Of a stretch of 64,000 nucleotides of DNA, positions 42,617 through 55,100 are shown piece after piece. How positions within the stretch are numbered: position 1 is the first letter of the stretch; every line of letters starts with the position of its first letter. The translations under genes and the position numbers were made by a program. Under the pieces are notes generated by a model. That model did not search any database. It was not told where the DNA came from and saw only the letters and a list, made by a program, of their open reading frames with translations. Source of the stretch: Aphis gossypii (Eukaryota; Arthropoda; Insecta; Hemiptera; Aphididae); NCBI RefSeq assembly GCF_020184175.1, contig NC_065530.1, positions 50,879,260 to 50,943,259 of the forward strand, given 5' to 3'.

Positions 42617-43774
42617 CCGATAGTGAATAGTACGGGACATCCATATATTATATTATTGTATATATATGATCTTTGGCCGGGTAATAAATCAAAGCTTCTC
42701 GACGAGAACGGCTTATCGGAAAGACCGTTGCGCGAATTTACCGCCGGCATCTTCTCTCCGTCATATATAATAATATTGTACCGAACGATTCTTTTATAGT
42801 TGTACGCTCGACGCACCTTAACCCGACCTAAAGAAGTTATAAACGAACCTCACTATACAAGCGATATAGATAAGGTAAAGGTATGTATATAAGTAATACC
42901 TGGACAGGTCACGGCATATTATCGGGAGTTTGCTGTTGAACGGGAATCGCACTGTTTAAAATATTATATTAAATTTTATTACAGGTACATCATCAGTGAT
43001 TACCAGTACACACGCGATAATTATACGAAGTTAGTGAAATGTATATTATACCTATAATTGTTCTACTCGACCGGATGTTTCCGCTAAATCGGCCTCGAGG
43101 ATCAATGGTAAAGGATGATATATTATTATTTGTAGACTTCGATTCGTGTTTGGCTGCGCTTTCGAAATTTCGAGTATATGCACCATAAGTCCATAACACT
43201 AATACAATGTTAATGGTATAAATCGGTAACGTCGTCGATCTGCATCGTTCGCGCCTTTGCGCAAAAGTGAATACTGCATCAAACTATTCGTAAAGGTCTT
43301 AAATAATACTATATAGTACATCGGTACATGCAGGTAGTGAGTACGAACACATCACGTCAAACGGTCGGATAAATAGGAAATTTTAAACTATTCGTCGGAT
43401 ATGAATCAGTATTTGGGACACGGTGGCGATTTAATGTCCTTGACACATTGCTGGCGTGTTAAATGTGTACTGCTGGATTATCGTAATAACAACAATAATA
43501 TGAGTTTTATTACTTTTTAAGTTATTTTGCAGCTATGGATAAATTGTATAATAAATCGAACGAAAAACAAAAAAATAATAAAATGAATTGCGATCAATCA
43601 AAGCAACACCGCATAGAACACAGCGGCGTGTGATGTTTTATAATATTACAGTTGGTCGGTATTTGCAGATCAGAAACTGCGAATATTTTAAAATAGTGAT
43701 TTCTTGTTTGTCCTTGGACGACGTTGAGTATTTTAAATTATATTATTGTAAATAGCCAATTTTATGAGTGGGCG

Positions 43775-43987
43775 TCAGCGATTGCGAAGACTTACTATAC
43801 ACACCGTCGTCGTCACCGCCACCGTTGTTGATGTATTGCCGTGAATTTTCTTTGGATTTTCGGTTAAATTCGTTATTTCTGTAATCAATTCACTCGCCCA
43901 CCATCGTCTTTGGTGCTGAAGGTGACAGAAGGTTTGCGGACAGCGAGTAGTACGTGCCCGATAGGTCGAAAGAAAATCTATATGCAT
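43775..43987 (-). other. open frame with donor-like end, unrecognised
   Basis: ATG at 43987 (minus) opens 70 codons. At ATA|GTAAGT, near 43787, the frame meets a consensus donor, after which it runs only a few codons to a stop. Residues include RRWWASELITEITNLTENPKK and a Thr/Val-rich end. It overlaps the plus-strand frame starting at 43951. At most one is real. Confidence 0.12.
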
Positions 43988-44010
43988 CACATAATACTGT
44001 TTACGTACAG

Positions 44011-44178
44011 AAATATATTATAAAACGTCATCACAAATCCTATTCTGGATCACCGTCGATTCATCGAATTAGCAGCCGGTCTTACTTTTTTTCGTGGTCC
44101 CGAAAATTCTACCCATTCATCAATACTGTGAATTCGGCCACGTTCGTATCTAAAACCGATATTAAGTCCAAAAAATAA
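44011..44178 (+). CDS. candidate terminal exon, 55 codons, unrecognised
   Basis: An acceptor-like ACTGTTTACGTACAG ends at 44010. After it the frame runs 55 codons to TAA at 44176-44178, and is open back to 43951. The residues are basic and Ser-rich (KRHHKSYSGSPSIHRISSRSYFFS; Lys-rich end), with balanced codon use. AATAAA at 44220-44225 lies 42 nt after the stop and is followed by a T/G-rich stretch, the expected layout for a 3' end. It could pair in phase with a donor at 42312/42313. No family is recognised and there is no start codon, so it could be chance within a GC-richer island. Confidence 0.22.
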   Translation, partial: KYIIKRHHKSYSGSPSIHRISSRSYFFSWSRKFYPFINTVNSATFVSKTDIKSKK

Positions 44179-44219
44179 TAATAATAACAATATTATTGCG
44201 CGTTTGGATGCTTAGTTGA

Positions 44220-44225
44220 AATAAA
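44220..44225 (+). terminator. AATAAA polyadenylation signal candidate
   Basis: Canonical hexamer 42 nt downstream of the open frame ending at 44178, followed by T/G-rich sequence. AATAAA is common in A/T-rich DNA, so it has weight only together with that frame. Confidence 0.2.
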
Positions 44226-46370
44226 AGAAACTTTAAATTTAAATTTTTACTATTATTGTGGCTGTATTGCTTTTATTTATCTGTTTTCAACGGATTATAA
44301 ATTAATATGCAGTTTTTATCAACGTTTATAGAAACGTCTATGATGGTTATGACATTGTAAATTATATCAATATACTTTATTAAAATTAATAGTTAAATTA
44401 ATACTTAAATTAAAAGTTGATCCAACTATTCATACAATTAATATAACTATAAGACATATGTATTTATAATTTACAATATGAATGGCTAAACGTTCTGTTA
44501 AGTTTTTGGGTTATTTGTGGATATTAATATGTCTGTTTTGTTAGACTATTTAAGACATTTATAATTAATTAAAGAAATATTTTTTGAAATTTCATAAATG
44601 AATCGGTCGATTTTATTGAATCTTTACGGATAGTTAAATAACAGAATTAATCGAAATGAGCAAAAACGTTATTTTCAGGTACAACATAATATTTATTCAT
44701 TTTTTAAATCAAACAATATTTTAGTATAATATTCAAACATAAAATCATATTTGTTCACTTAATAATTAATATTCAAGCTTATAGATTCTACAAGAACTTT
44801 ACTGATTGGATCATCTACGCACTATATTCACTAGCTTGATATAACTTATTGACAAAAATATTATAATATGATCAATTATGATCGCCTAATTTAATGTGTT
44901 GATCTATGTATTGTTTGTAGTATACATACACATATTGTGTATGGTGTGTCCAAGTACTATAAAAAAAAAAAAAAACTGTGCAAATTTTGTAGTTGTTATA
45001 CTCGTACACAGTATTATTATATAATGCATAATGGTTTTACTCGTATATCAAAAAATACGATTACGCGAGTTGACTTTATTTTACATTTTATGTAAACTAA
45101 AATTATTGTGAGCTGTAAAAAAAATATTCGTCTGCGATTGTGTTTACACAAAAGCTGAACTATTATTGCTTTTTTTTATATACAATTATATTACATAAAA
45201 TATAACTATAACTATTAATAATATAAAATAATATTAAAGTATACTGACTGTACTAGTTGTTTATTTTATTATTATTATTATTTTTTGTAAAACGTTTGAC
45301 ATACGATTTATTCAGTTTTAACAAAATATAGGAATCAAATACTTTTGTTTTGATCGAAAAGCAGAATAAAGGATCTATAATATATGTATTTTTTTATTAA
45401 TTAAATTGATTTTACAATGATTTATTGTAAATTTTACAATTACCTGAGCGGTGGTCCAGCCAATTCCAATACCAGAATTTTATTTATTTATTTTAATTAT
45501 ACTTTCAAATTTTAGTTTTAAACAAAATCAATATAATTAGTTATCCTCGTTACTCTCTGGACCCAAAGCGATGATTATAATATAGTTTTATACATTATAC
45601 ATACAGTTAATTACAAAGTATTTTAATATTTTGACTTTTTCATCTTGTTTACACTAAAAGGTAATTATATTTTTATTTTTTTACTTCGCTTTACTCTTAT
45701 TATTACTACCCATAAGTAATTCTATCGGTTATTTAATTTTTAAATAAAAAAAACGTACGGGTATAGTTGGTTATAACGTTTCACTTCTACTTAAGCAACA
45801 ACGTAAAATAAATGTGGTTAAACATAAATTGGCACTTTTATCTTAACCCTTTTGAATAATTACTCCATTATATTGAACATAAATAATTTATATTAACGTT
45901 TGAAAAAATAAAAATAATAAAAACTAAAAGCGTCCGAAAGTGTTTCAAATAAACTTTCCGTGGCTAGAGAATTTTTTGTACAAGTCAAAAAATAATAACC
46001 AGCGGAGGCATTAGTCGGAAATGTATTTTTAATTTTTTTTCTTTAGTACTGTAAAATTAATTTTGTACTTGAAAGTCTAAAACATGAACGGTGATAATAA
46101 AGTTTCAAAAAATGAATCACCACCGGCACAGATCATTATAATATATAATTACTAAATAATATTATGCGCCAAAATATTGATTCAACTCGTATACAATGTA
46201 TAGTATATAAATATACCACTTATTGATTTTATATTACTGAGTACAGGTCATGTTGAGTAGGTATTTATTTAATTTACAAAGAAAGATCTTAAACCCAATA
46301 TTAAAAATTAAAATTAAAATCGAAAAATAAATAATAATTAATAAATATCGAATAAGTACCTAATATTGCT
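44226..46370. other. AT-rich non-coding DNA
   Basis: No frame, repeat or motif that I can support. There is a poly-A run near 44961-44974. Confidence 0.6.
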
Positions 46371-48640
46371 AAATGGCGACTGTGCAGTGTACAATCTATT
46401 ATTATGCGTACATGTATAATTCCTGCTACGAGTAAACGCGTACCATAATCGAATATCATATTATTGACGTGTGAAAAAATAAGGCTTGTTTATCATACAT
46501 ATTTGTCACTAGAGACAGCTGTCAAATCGATTTCGCCATCCGTAAAAACCTCGAGTACGCTTTCAAAACCGTATAAATCGCTACGAGTATTATTGTATTA
46601 TATATATATGTACGTGACTTAAACGAGAAACCGGAAATTGAAAGGCTCTATATTTATATAGCCAGCATGCCGAGGCCATTATACACTTGATCAAAGTTCA
46701 TTATCTGTTATCAGCTCCCAACGGCCGTTTGCGTTAATAACCCGAGAGCAAGAAGTTCGGTCATTTGGTCGTTTCTTATGATATTGTCTATATGCCGTTA
46801 ACGGATATAATACACGGTTTTTAGGTGGAAATACTTATACGATCGAAGTCAATTTTACCGGAAATAATAATATAATACAGTTTAAAATACTATATTATAT
46901 TTTAGGCGCTGATTATTGTTATTTATTTGCTTGACCCTAGATATCGGTGCTCATCACTTTATTTCCCATTCGATTGTTATAGAGGGTCTACCAAAGAATA
47001 CAATTCTATATCTCATCAACAATTAATTATATAGGTCCCTAGGCTGTTGTTATAATACGCCCTACACTTTCATTATTTTTTTACTTAAACTTAAAAAAAA
47101 AAAAAAAAAAATGAAACTTATACCTACATTACCCATTGTCCAATAATATCAATTGATCTATATTGTTATATACATCTCCGGTATTTAAATTATCTAAAAA
47201 ATACTAACAGTTTTAATATTATACATAGAAATCTTGTTCGATTCAGTAATAGGTAATAACTGTCTTAAACATTTCAAGTGTTTTAAACATTAATAAATTG
47301 AGATACACTATAGTAAAATAATAAATCTAAAGAATAATATTGTTAATTCTATACATAAAAAAAACCGCAATTAAATATTAATACGTTAGCTGGTAGCTAC
47401 ACAATTTTTCTATTCGTCATGTCTGCATCTCACAACGTTTGTCTCCGTCAATAACTTTTATTATGATTGATATTGTTTTGACTTTTTATTAAAAATTTTA
47501 ATTATGATTTTTAGTTTATTTTGATTTTATCTTAACTTGAAATAAAATTATGAAAATATTCGTTTTTACGATTCTTTAAAACCTGAGATAGCAAATTCAT
47601 ATAACAATGAATTAATTTATGTATATATATTTTAAAAGTTAAATTATTCATTTCCATCAAGTATTAACATAATTATACGAATTTTCAAGTTAAGCTCGAG
47701 CAGAAGATTATTATTGCAGTGCGTATAAAATATAATAGTGGGTAGGCTACCGACAGCCGACAGGTAAATACGAGGAAAATCACTGTGGCTATCCTGTAGA
47801 AATATTAATCAACGACGACTACAATTGTTTTCACTTTTTTCAATTATTATTTAATATTGATAATAATAATATATTATATATGTCTACCGTATCATAATTT
47901 AAACAGTATTGTTTGGCGTTACAGATCGAAAAACTATAATATATTTCAGACGAACAACAAAGTATATTACTCAGAGGTAATACTATCATAAGTTACAACA
48001 TCAGCCAACAAGGCGTAATATTTATAAATCATAATACGATATACTACCGCAGCCGTCGCTATCTCTAATACGGTAGGATTGTAGGAGTAAATTATATAGT
48101 ATGTGAAATTCTAGGATTTTAATCGAGTTTTTGAATGTGTGATATGAATTCGAAACGCGCTCGTCATGAGTTGTAATCGCAAGTGTACACAAAATAGAAA
48201 AATATATCAGTACACCGTGAAGGTGGATAACACGACGTTAATTCGATAATATAAATGACTGCAACATGTACTGCGTACAATTTCATTATTCAATTTTGGC
48301 CGGTTTATAGAAACAGTATCAAACGTTGTTTTTAAACTAGTACGTTTTACTTTTATTAAATTATAGACGTGATGATTAAAGTACGCTACGTTGTACTCGC
48401 GCATTGGAGGTTGCTTAACAGTATTATGTGCATATGCACGTATTTAACAATAATACAAATAGTGATATACATAATACGTAAGTAGTATACCTCGTATATT
48501 ATAATTCGTGGCCCGCGTATTCTCATCTTGTTTTATATTGAATAACGAAATTTGTAAAGCAAATTTAATCGAAAAATTCACTCAATGCATAATAACAATG
48601 CGTACACACCTGTCACTTGCAGATTGCAGTGGCGTGAGCG
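46371..48640. other. GC-richer island with possible binding sites
   Basis: Patches with CpG alternate with A/T. Around 46688-46728 lie TGATCAAAG (TCF/Pangolin-like), two TTATC cores (GATA-like) and the palindrome ACGGCCGT. CAGCTG followed by ATCGATTT occurs near 46515. The 65-codon minus-strand frame at 48207-48404 shows no domain. A 19-nt poly-A run is at 47093-47111. Confidence 0.3.
46688..46728. promoter_or_regulatory. cluster of TCF-, GATA-like and palindromic sites
   Basis: TGATCAAAG (46688-46696), TTATCTGTTATCAG (46701-46714) and ACGGCCGT (46721-46728) lie within 41 bases in a GC-richer patch. Motif matches are from general knowledge of factor preferences. Function is inference. Confidence 0.2.
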
Positions 48641-51339
48641 AAAAATTTAAGTAACAAAATACTATTACTAAAAAATAAGTCAAAACATTATTTATATTAT
48701 AGTCCAATGTTTATTACATAAAAAAAAAATCTTAAAAACGCATCTGCATGCAAGTATACTCAAAAAAATATTAATGTATATTTTTGTTATAATAACAAAT
48801 AAATATGGCATTATAAAACATAAAAAATTGAATTTTTTTCTAATATACAATACACGTTTTTAATAATGTTCTCGTCGCAAAAACGATTAAGTATGAATGT
48901 CAAATAAATGTACTTTATTGTTAGAAACTACACTTTTTATTTCATCGTCTTTGTAAAAGCATGTATGGCAATAATTTTTGACAAGCACACCCATAATTAC
49001 ATCTAAAAAAAAATAAAAAAAACTTAAACATTTTCTTTGAAATCTTAGTTTTAATAAAAAAAAATGATTTAAATATAGCTTCTACAGTGTATTAAGTGTA
49101 TAACAGCGTAAAATAATCTATTACAATATGTCCAACTTTTATTTCTAATTTTAAGATATTAATTTATATTATAAACTCTTTTATTATCTCCAAGTTAGAT
49201 GACCAAATGAAAGAAACTTTAAAATAACTTCTAATACAATATGGTTATCGGTTTTGGGTGCATTAGAATAATGGCAGTGTTATATTCGAAAGCGAGTAAC
49301 ACGAGTACCCACTTGCAAATTAAATTGTAGACATTCTTACAAAGTCATATTATATTATATTATACTATTTTATTTTTATTTGCTATGGAATACAAACATT
49401 TTGATGTTTTAACTAATTATCAGGTATAGGTATAGCTATACTGTATTTTGTAAACAAATAAATATATTTATTGTGACATTACGTTAAAAATTAATCAATG
49501 CACAATTGATCGAAATTAGATTATTAATGGTAATACATTGGATAATATTAGTTATGACGTACTCCTCAATACTTTTCGTCGAATTTATATCATTTTATAC
49601 AGTTTTCAAAATCATTTAAAAACGTGTAATAATATATTTATTTAACATTTTTAAGATTTAATTATTTTATACTTCATGAGCCATTTATTACGCCGTCTAC
49701 TACGTTTTTGTACATTTCAGGGAAACCCACGTCCTAATGAGAATGAAATTGTTTTGAATCCAGTTAAGTGCGTTCTATTTATCATGATAAATTGTTTAGT
49801 TAATTTCTCTCCCTGAAAAGCATTAAATCTGATATTACGGTTTAAACTGTTCGTAATATAGAAATGTATTTTCGAATGTGATCCACGTCTGCCAGGTCAT
49901 ATATTAGATACAGTAGACTACTGGTGATCAGTTTAAGCTTATGAGACAATTATATGTATAGAGATTATAATACATTGACTATTAGAGCTTATAATAACAT
50001 AGAAATTATCAAAATATATTTTAAGTTTTAACACCATATGTTGCATATTCAGAATATATTATGTATCACACGTTATGTTTATATTAATTATAATATGTAT
50101 CTTATTACATGATTGTTGGGACTATCTATCGGTCTTTAGCGAGTAGACAATTTTAATACACGGACATTATTACGATTTAAAGAGTTAACAGTTAAGGCCA
50201 ATAATGTACGAGTTTTTATTATTCAAATTAGTAATGCACAATATAACATATAATATAATATATTAAAACCATAAATTTAACATCCCACTATTTTAAGAAG
50301 ATATTGATTTAATTTTGGTTTTCAATAAAACCATTAATTATAAATTTACTTATTGATAGTAGTTATTATCATCATATAATAAATATCTCAATATCTTTTT
50401 TATTGTAATTATAGCACATTTATGAAGGCTAACTGTGATAGATAGGATAGGATATATTTTATTTATAATTTTAAACACGGTATTAATTACTATAATAGTA
50501 CAAAATAGTTTTAAGTAACATATATGTATAGTATAATATCTTGAAACTCGATTCACTTCAATTTTTGACTTCTTAATAAATATAAAACAATTTGTATCAT
50601 CTATTGTTATACATTATTATATTATATGTTGACATATTATTACACACCTAAAATTCTAATAATCAATTCAATAATATGCTTAATTTCTAGCAAGGAGTAA
50701 GCAATTTTAAAACTAGTTCAAAAACATTTTGACGGACAATACACTTTGATGACGATCATTTTTCGTCTTATTGTGGCTTGCTATTAAAATATTAAAGTAT
50801 TCTTACCACTATTGGTTAATATTTGACAATTTAAACACGCATAATAGTCACTTTTAAACACTCTGTGGTGTACTCAATGTTGAATATCGTCACTACTCTA
50901 ACTTTACATGTCATAACAAAATATACTTCAAACGAGTATAAAGTATACACTTGTTAAGGTGCTACCGAAAAATATTATCGTAAAAGTATGTTCTTATTAA
51001 TCTTAATTTCTACAGTGAATACCAAGTTAAATAATAGAGAAACTGAACTAATTTATCATACATAGTTTTATATCATTTTATTTATATAATTAAAATTTGA
51101 AAAATTGAATACAACATACTTTAAAATTGAAAAAGATAAATAAGTATAGTTAATTTTTTATAAAAATAAATAAATAAAATAAGTTTTATTAATTAATTAA
51201 AATAAATTAAATATTTTGAAAATTAAATCATGTAAAGAAAATGCCAATTTATATAACTGATGAAATTTTACAGCATCTACGACTTATGCTTTTTAAATAA
51301 TATATCAAATATTTAAAATCGTTTGAAAATAAATCGTTC
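48641..51339. other. AT-rich non-coding DNA
   Basis: Apart from the exon-like segment at 49721-49816, I see no gene. A CAGTGGCGTGAGCG string at 48627-48640 resembles the terminal inverted repeat of some DNA transposons. Confidence 0.5.
49721..49816 (+). other. candidate terminal exon, unrecognised
   Basis: TTTTTGTACATTTCAG, a good acceptor, ends at 49720. The following frame runs 31 codons to TGA at 49814-49816. The first half is coding-like and hydrophilic (GNPRPNENEIVLNPVK) and the second half is hydrophobic, like a short membrane segment. It starts in phase 0, the same phase as the donor at 2813, but a 47-kb intron joining them would be pure conjecture. No family is recognised. Confidence 0.15.
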
Positions 51340-52039
51340 TCGTTGCTCGATTTCGTGAAAATTTGGAATTCAAACGTTCATACAATTTTTCCTATAATGA
51401 TGTTTTGAATTTTATCTATAGCTATTTGAAGGAAAATTTATGGATAACTTAGTGTTGAATTTTTTAACTTAAGAAACGAATACGATTTTTACAACTACAT
51501 AAATTAATTGCAAATGTTCGCGATATTGACATATTTCATAAAATTTTAAATTATAAACGCTTATAAAAAAAGATTAAGATCAATGATTTTTGATATTTTT
51601 TTAACTACAATAAGAAAAACTTATAAGGAACTTGTATTAAATTTTCAAGTTTTTTTGAACGCCCAAAATTTTTTTATCAACACTTCAAAAAAAATTCTAA
51701 GAAAAATCGAAAATTACAGTTGTTTTTAAATACCTCAAAAAAATTCAAAATATTTTGAAAATTTTACTGTATATAGATGACACTAATATAAAGATTTGGT
51801 GAAAATTTCAAGTATTTACAATGATTATTTTTTGAGTTACTAACATATAGAAAATCGATTTTTTTTTTTTTAAAACTAGTTTTGCTTAAAAATTTCAGTT
51901 TTCCGTCACTTTTTTTTTGTTTTTCTCGATTTTTTTAAAAACTGTTGAAAAATGTTTACTTTTGACCTCTTTAATGCATTAAGGATATTCACTTGGCCAT
52001 CGGAAACTACCCCCGAAGTTAAACTCAATACACCCATAA

Positions 52040-52054
52040 CCTAACCTAACCTAA
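52040..52054 (-). repeat. three CCTAA units (arthropod telomere-type motif)
   Basis: CCTAA repeated exactly three times equals TTAGG on the minus strand, the common insect telomeric unit. Three copies inside a dispersed repeat are too few to imply a telomere. Confidence 0.7.
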
Positions 52055-52084
52055 TCCATTAGAATTTAAAAAAATACGGCCAAT

Positions 52085-52122
52085 GGGGGGGGGGGGTGTT
52101 CAAATCCCATGAACCCCCCCCC
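52085..52122. repeat. G12...C9 stem-loop
   Basis: G12 (52085-52096) and C9 (52114-52122) flank TTCA (52099-52102) and TGAA (52110-52113), leaving a 7-nt loop (aatccca) and a 2-nt bulge. This gives about 13 base pairs, nine of them G-C, a very stable hairpin in otherwise A/T DNA. The G-run could also form a quadruplex and is prone to length change. Confidence 0.8.
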
Positions 52123-52160
52123 GTGAGTAAGCTCCTGGTCAGTTATAATAATAATAATAA

Positions 52161-55100
52161 AAAAAAAAAATGATAGGTTTTATTTTATATTTGTATATAA
52201 TACTTTTCCTGTGATTTCTTCTAGCAGTGGTGCAATTGTTACAACAAATTGTAGGTTTACCAAGAAAAACACATTTAATTTCTATAATATATTCCTTTCC
52301 GTCATTATTATTTAATTTTAATTTTTATAGATAGTAAAATGTTTTTCTCGCATATAACCCAACTATAAAACAAAGGTTGTGCTTTCAGCCTACTCTCTTA
52401 GATGTAGGTATTTACACTCACGTACGCTACTCGTCGATTAATGTAGGTACTTCGTAGCGAATTTTCGTCCTTAAATAATAAATGGACTTCGTAATTAACT
52501 TTTACCCAGCTACTTTTGACATGTAAAGAGCAGCTGTATTTATAATGCACTATATGCAATGTGTATGAGCGAGTTGTTCATTTAATTATGCCCTGTATTT
52601 TTTAATATTAAGAAGGTGCCTACCTAATATTGTATCTTAATAATTGAAATTTAGTAAAGTCATCATCAAAAAGAACGACCCAAGAGCTTTAAATAAATAA
52701 TACGTATAATATTGTAGGTGTAGGTGGTAAATCGAACACATAATATTTATTTGTACAGTTTTCGTTCATCTTAATATTAAGCAGGTAAAAATATGTAATG
52801 AAATGTATAACTAATATTATTTATTTCTCACATACAGTACACGGGTTAACTGTAATTTATAAACACAGTAAACGTATTGCAATATACAGGACGAATAATC
52901 AAGCTACCTCAAATTTTCCTTTTAATAACACATTTATTCAGGTTCTAATTTTTGGAATTTTTAAATAATATATACTTACATATGGTAATATTTTACTAAA
53001 ATAAATTTTCAACTTATCATAACCCTTATCATTTTTACATATATAAATTGTTATGAATCTGTTATCCTTATAGTACATAAAGTTGAATAACTCAAAAACT
53101 GATCATTCAAATTTTGATTTAGATGCGTCAAACATTTCAGATGGTAAACTATCTATTATAATTATCATTTTTATTGTTTAGGAGATAATGGGTGTAAAAA
53201 TTGTAAAAATACGAGTTTGTGACGCCACAGTGCATATCATAAGTAGTATATATAAGTTCAAGGATTTGTAAATATATACTTTACATTTATTTAAAAAATG
53301 CTCAAAAACCAGATTTTAATAACTATATTATAATTGAAGAAGAAAAATGGGTTAAGCATATTATTGAATATATTGAATATTTCATAGGTGGTGAAAATAA
53401 TAAATAATAATTATACACGAAAATATTATTATTATGCAGTAGTGAGATTCATACCCCAGAGATGTTTTATACTGTTTATTTTTTCAGCACAAAAACAAGT
53501 TCTCATTTTGTGACATTGCACAATTTTCTCGAACAAATATTCACCGAGTTAAAGGTCTTCAGAAACCCAAAGTTATTCAATTTAAGTTTATTCGTTATGC
53601 ACAGTACACAGTATTGAACTATTCAGAGGTATGGCAAACTTCATTGTTATAATAATATTATATGTATAGCATTATTTTTTCGTTTTGGAATGTAAAAAAT
53701 AAATATTATTCTGTTTTATACATAATCAATAATTTATTGTTATATCTTGATGATTCACAATATTTTCATATTTATATTTCTCATGATAATTATTTATATA
53801 TTAGTATTATTATTATTATTAGTAGTATAATATAATAAATAAAGTATTCACCGAAGTTTATTTAGGGGACGGATTTATGCAGGTATAGAATATACATTAG
53901 GTATACACCTATTTGCTCAGTATTACCGATTCAAAACAAAATTTTGGTAAAGATTTCAAATAATATTGTATATTTTTCAACAGGTTCATGAGGTTTTCAT
54001 GAAAGTTTTTGTTTAATGAATAAACAAATACAAAATTAATAAAACCACGCATTCAACAAGTTCAAAGTAAATTTAATTTAAGTATATACCATGCTATACA
54101 CAAAATACAATTTTATTTCTCGAATAACGACCATAGATATTCATTATAATTTATATTTAGATATCTAAAATAATATATTCCCTTTTATAATTATATAACG
54201 TTTCGATGAAATTTAATTAGCACAATATCGATTTTTTTCCTGGTACATTCGTGATTATATATTCCGTGGCCTAAAAAAATTCAATTTATTTCTGAACATT
54301 TTACTGTTTGTTTAAACATAGGTTTTTTTTGCTGTCGTCCTTTCCGTCTATACATAATACAAATATATACATATCACCTATACATAGTTGTCGTTTGCAA
54401 TGTAAAATTGTTGTTTTTAAAGCAAACATGTAATCAAACCGATTATTTTCATTAAGCATTTCAAATTTATGGATATTATATATTAATATTAATAACAACA
54501 ACGACAACTATATATATAAACGAGGAATAAAATAAAATATACATTTCATCAATATTGATAAATAATAATATTTATTACGATATAATATAAACTGCAAACA
54601 AAATATTGACGGACGATAATTATTTAGTTTGTCATCCGCACTTATATGCATAATATTGAGCTCGAGTAGCTAGAATTTATTTAGTTACAAAATGTCAACA
54701 CACCCATTGAACACATTCACAGAAACTAGGACTTCCGTTTCGTTGCAGACTCCATAGTAGTCCTATATTATATTTTATGTGGTTATTCAATAATATTATA
54801 ATATTATTATAATAATTCATAGAATTGTAATAATATTATAATAGCTGTCAATTGTCAAGGATCTATGTAACATGTTGCCTATAGGAATACATTTTAAAAT
54901 GCCACCCTTTACTACTATTTTATCCATTACCTACAAAAAAATGACAAATTTTCTTTGAGCATTTTCGAAGAGCAATATTTTTTTTTTTCAATGCTAAAGT
55001 AAATTTAATAACCTAGTAATAGTGTACGATAGGAAAAGTAGAAATGAACGGTAATGGATTAACATAGATTCAGCTAGGTAATTGATTAAGGATATGTATT

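Larger units (their letters stand above)
41381..44210. other. largest GC/CpG-rich island
   Basis: This 2.8-kb block stands out from the surrounding A/T DNA by its CpG content, long stop-free frames on both strands and a pyrimidine-rich G4-like tract. It is the likeliest place in the window for a host gene start, a compact gene or a conserved regulatory module. Open frames at 42241-42417, 42374-42616 and 44011-44178 (+), and 42613-42816 and 43775-43987 (-), are described here or separately. None resembles a family I know. Confidence 0.4.
51340..52160 (+). repeat. composite dispersed repeat ending in G/C hairpin
   Basis: The segment is low-complexity A/T-rich sequence with recurrent words ('gaaaatttcaagtatttaca', 'gaaaatcgattttt', 'aaaaatttcagttttccgtcac'), a diverged copy of which lies at 14420-14620. 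It then changes abruptly to a GC-richer tail with 'ggccatcggaaactacccccgaag', three CCTAA units, a G12/C9 stem-loop and 'gtgagtaagctcctg'. The last string resembles the end of DNA transposons whose terminal repeats begin CAGGGGCGTA. A poly-A run follows at about 52159-52171. Family assignment is from memory and uncertain. Confidence 0.45.

Noticed and set aside
52040..52054. Telomeric sequence
   Set aside because: Only three CCTAA units, embedded in a dispersed repeat with ordinary sequence on both sides.
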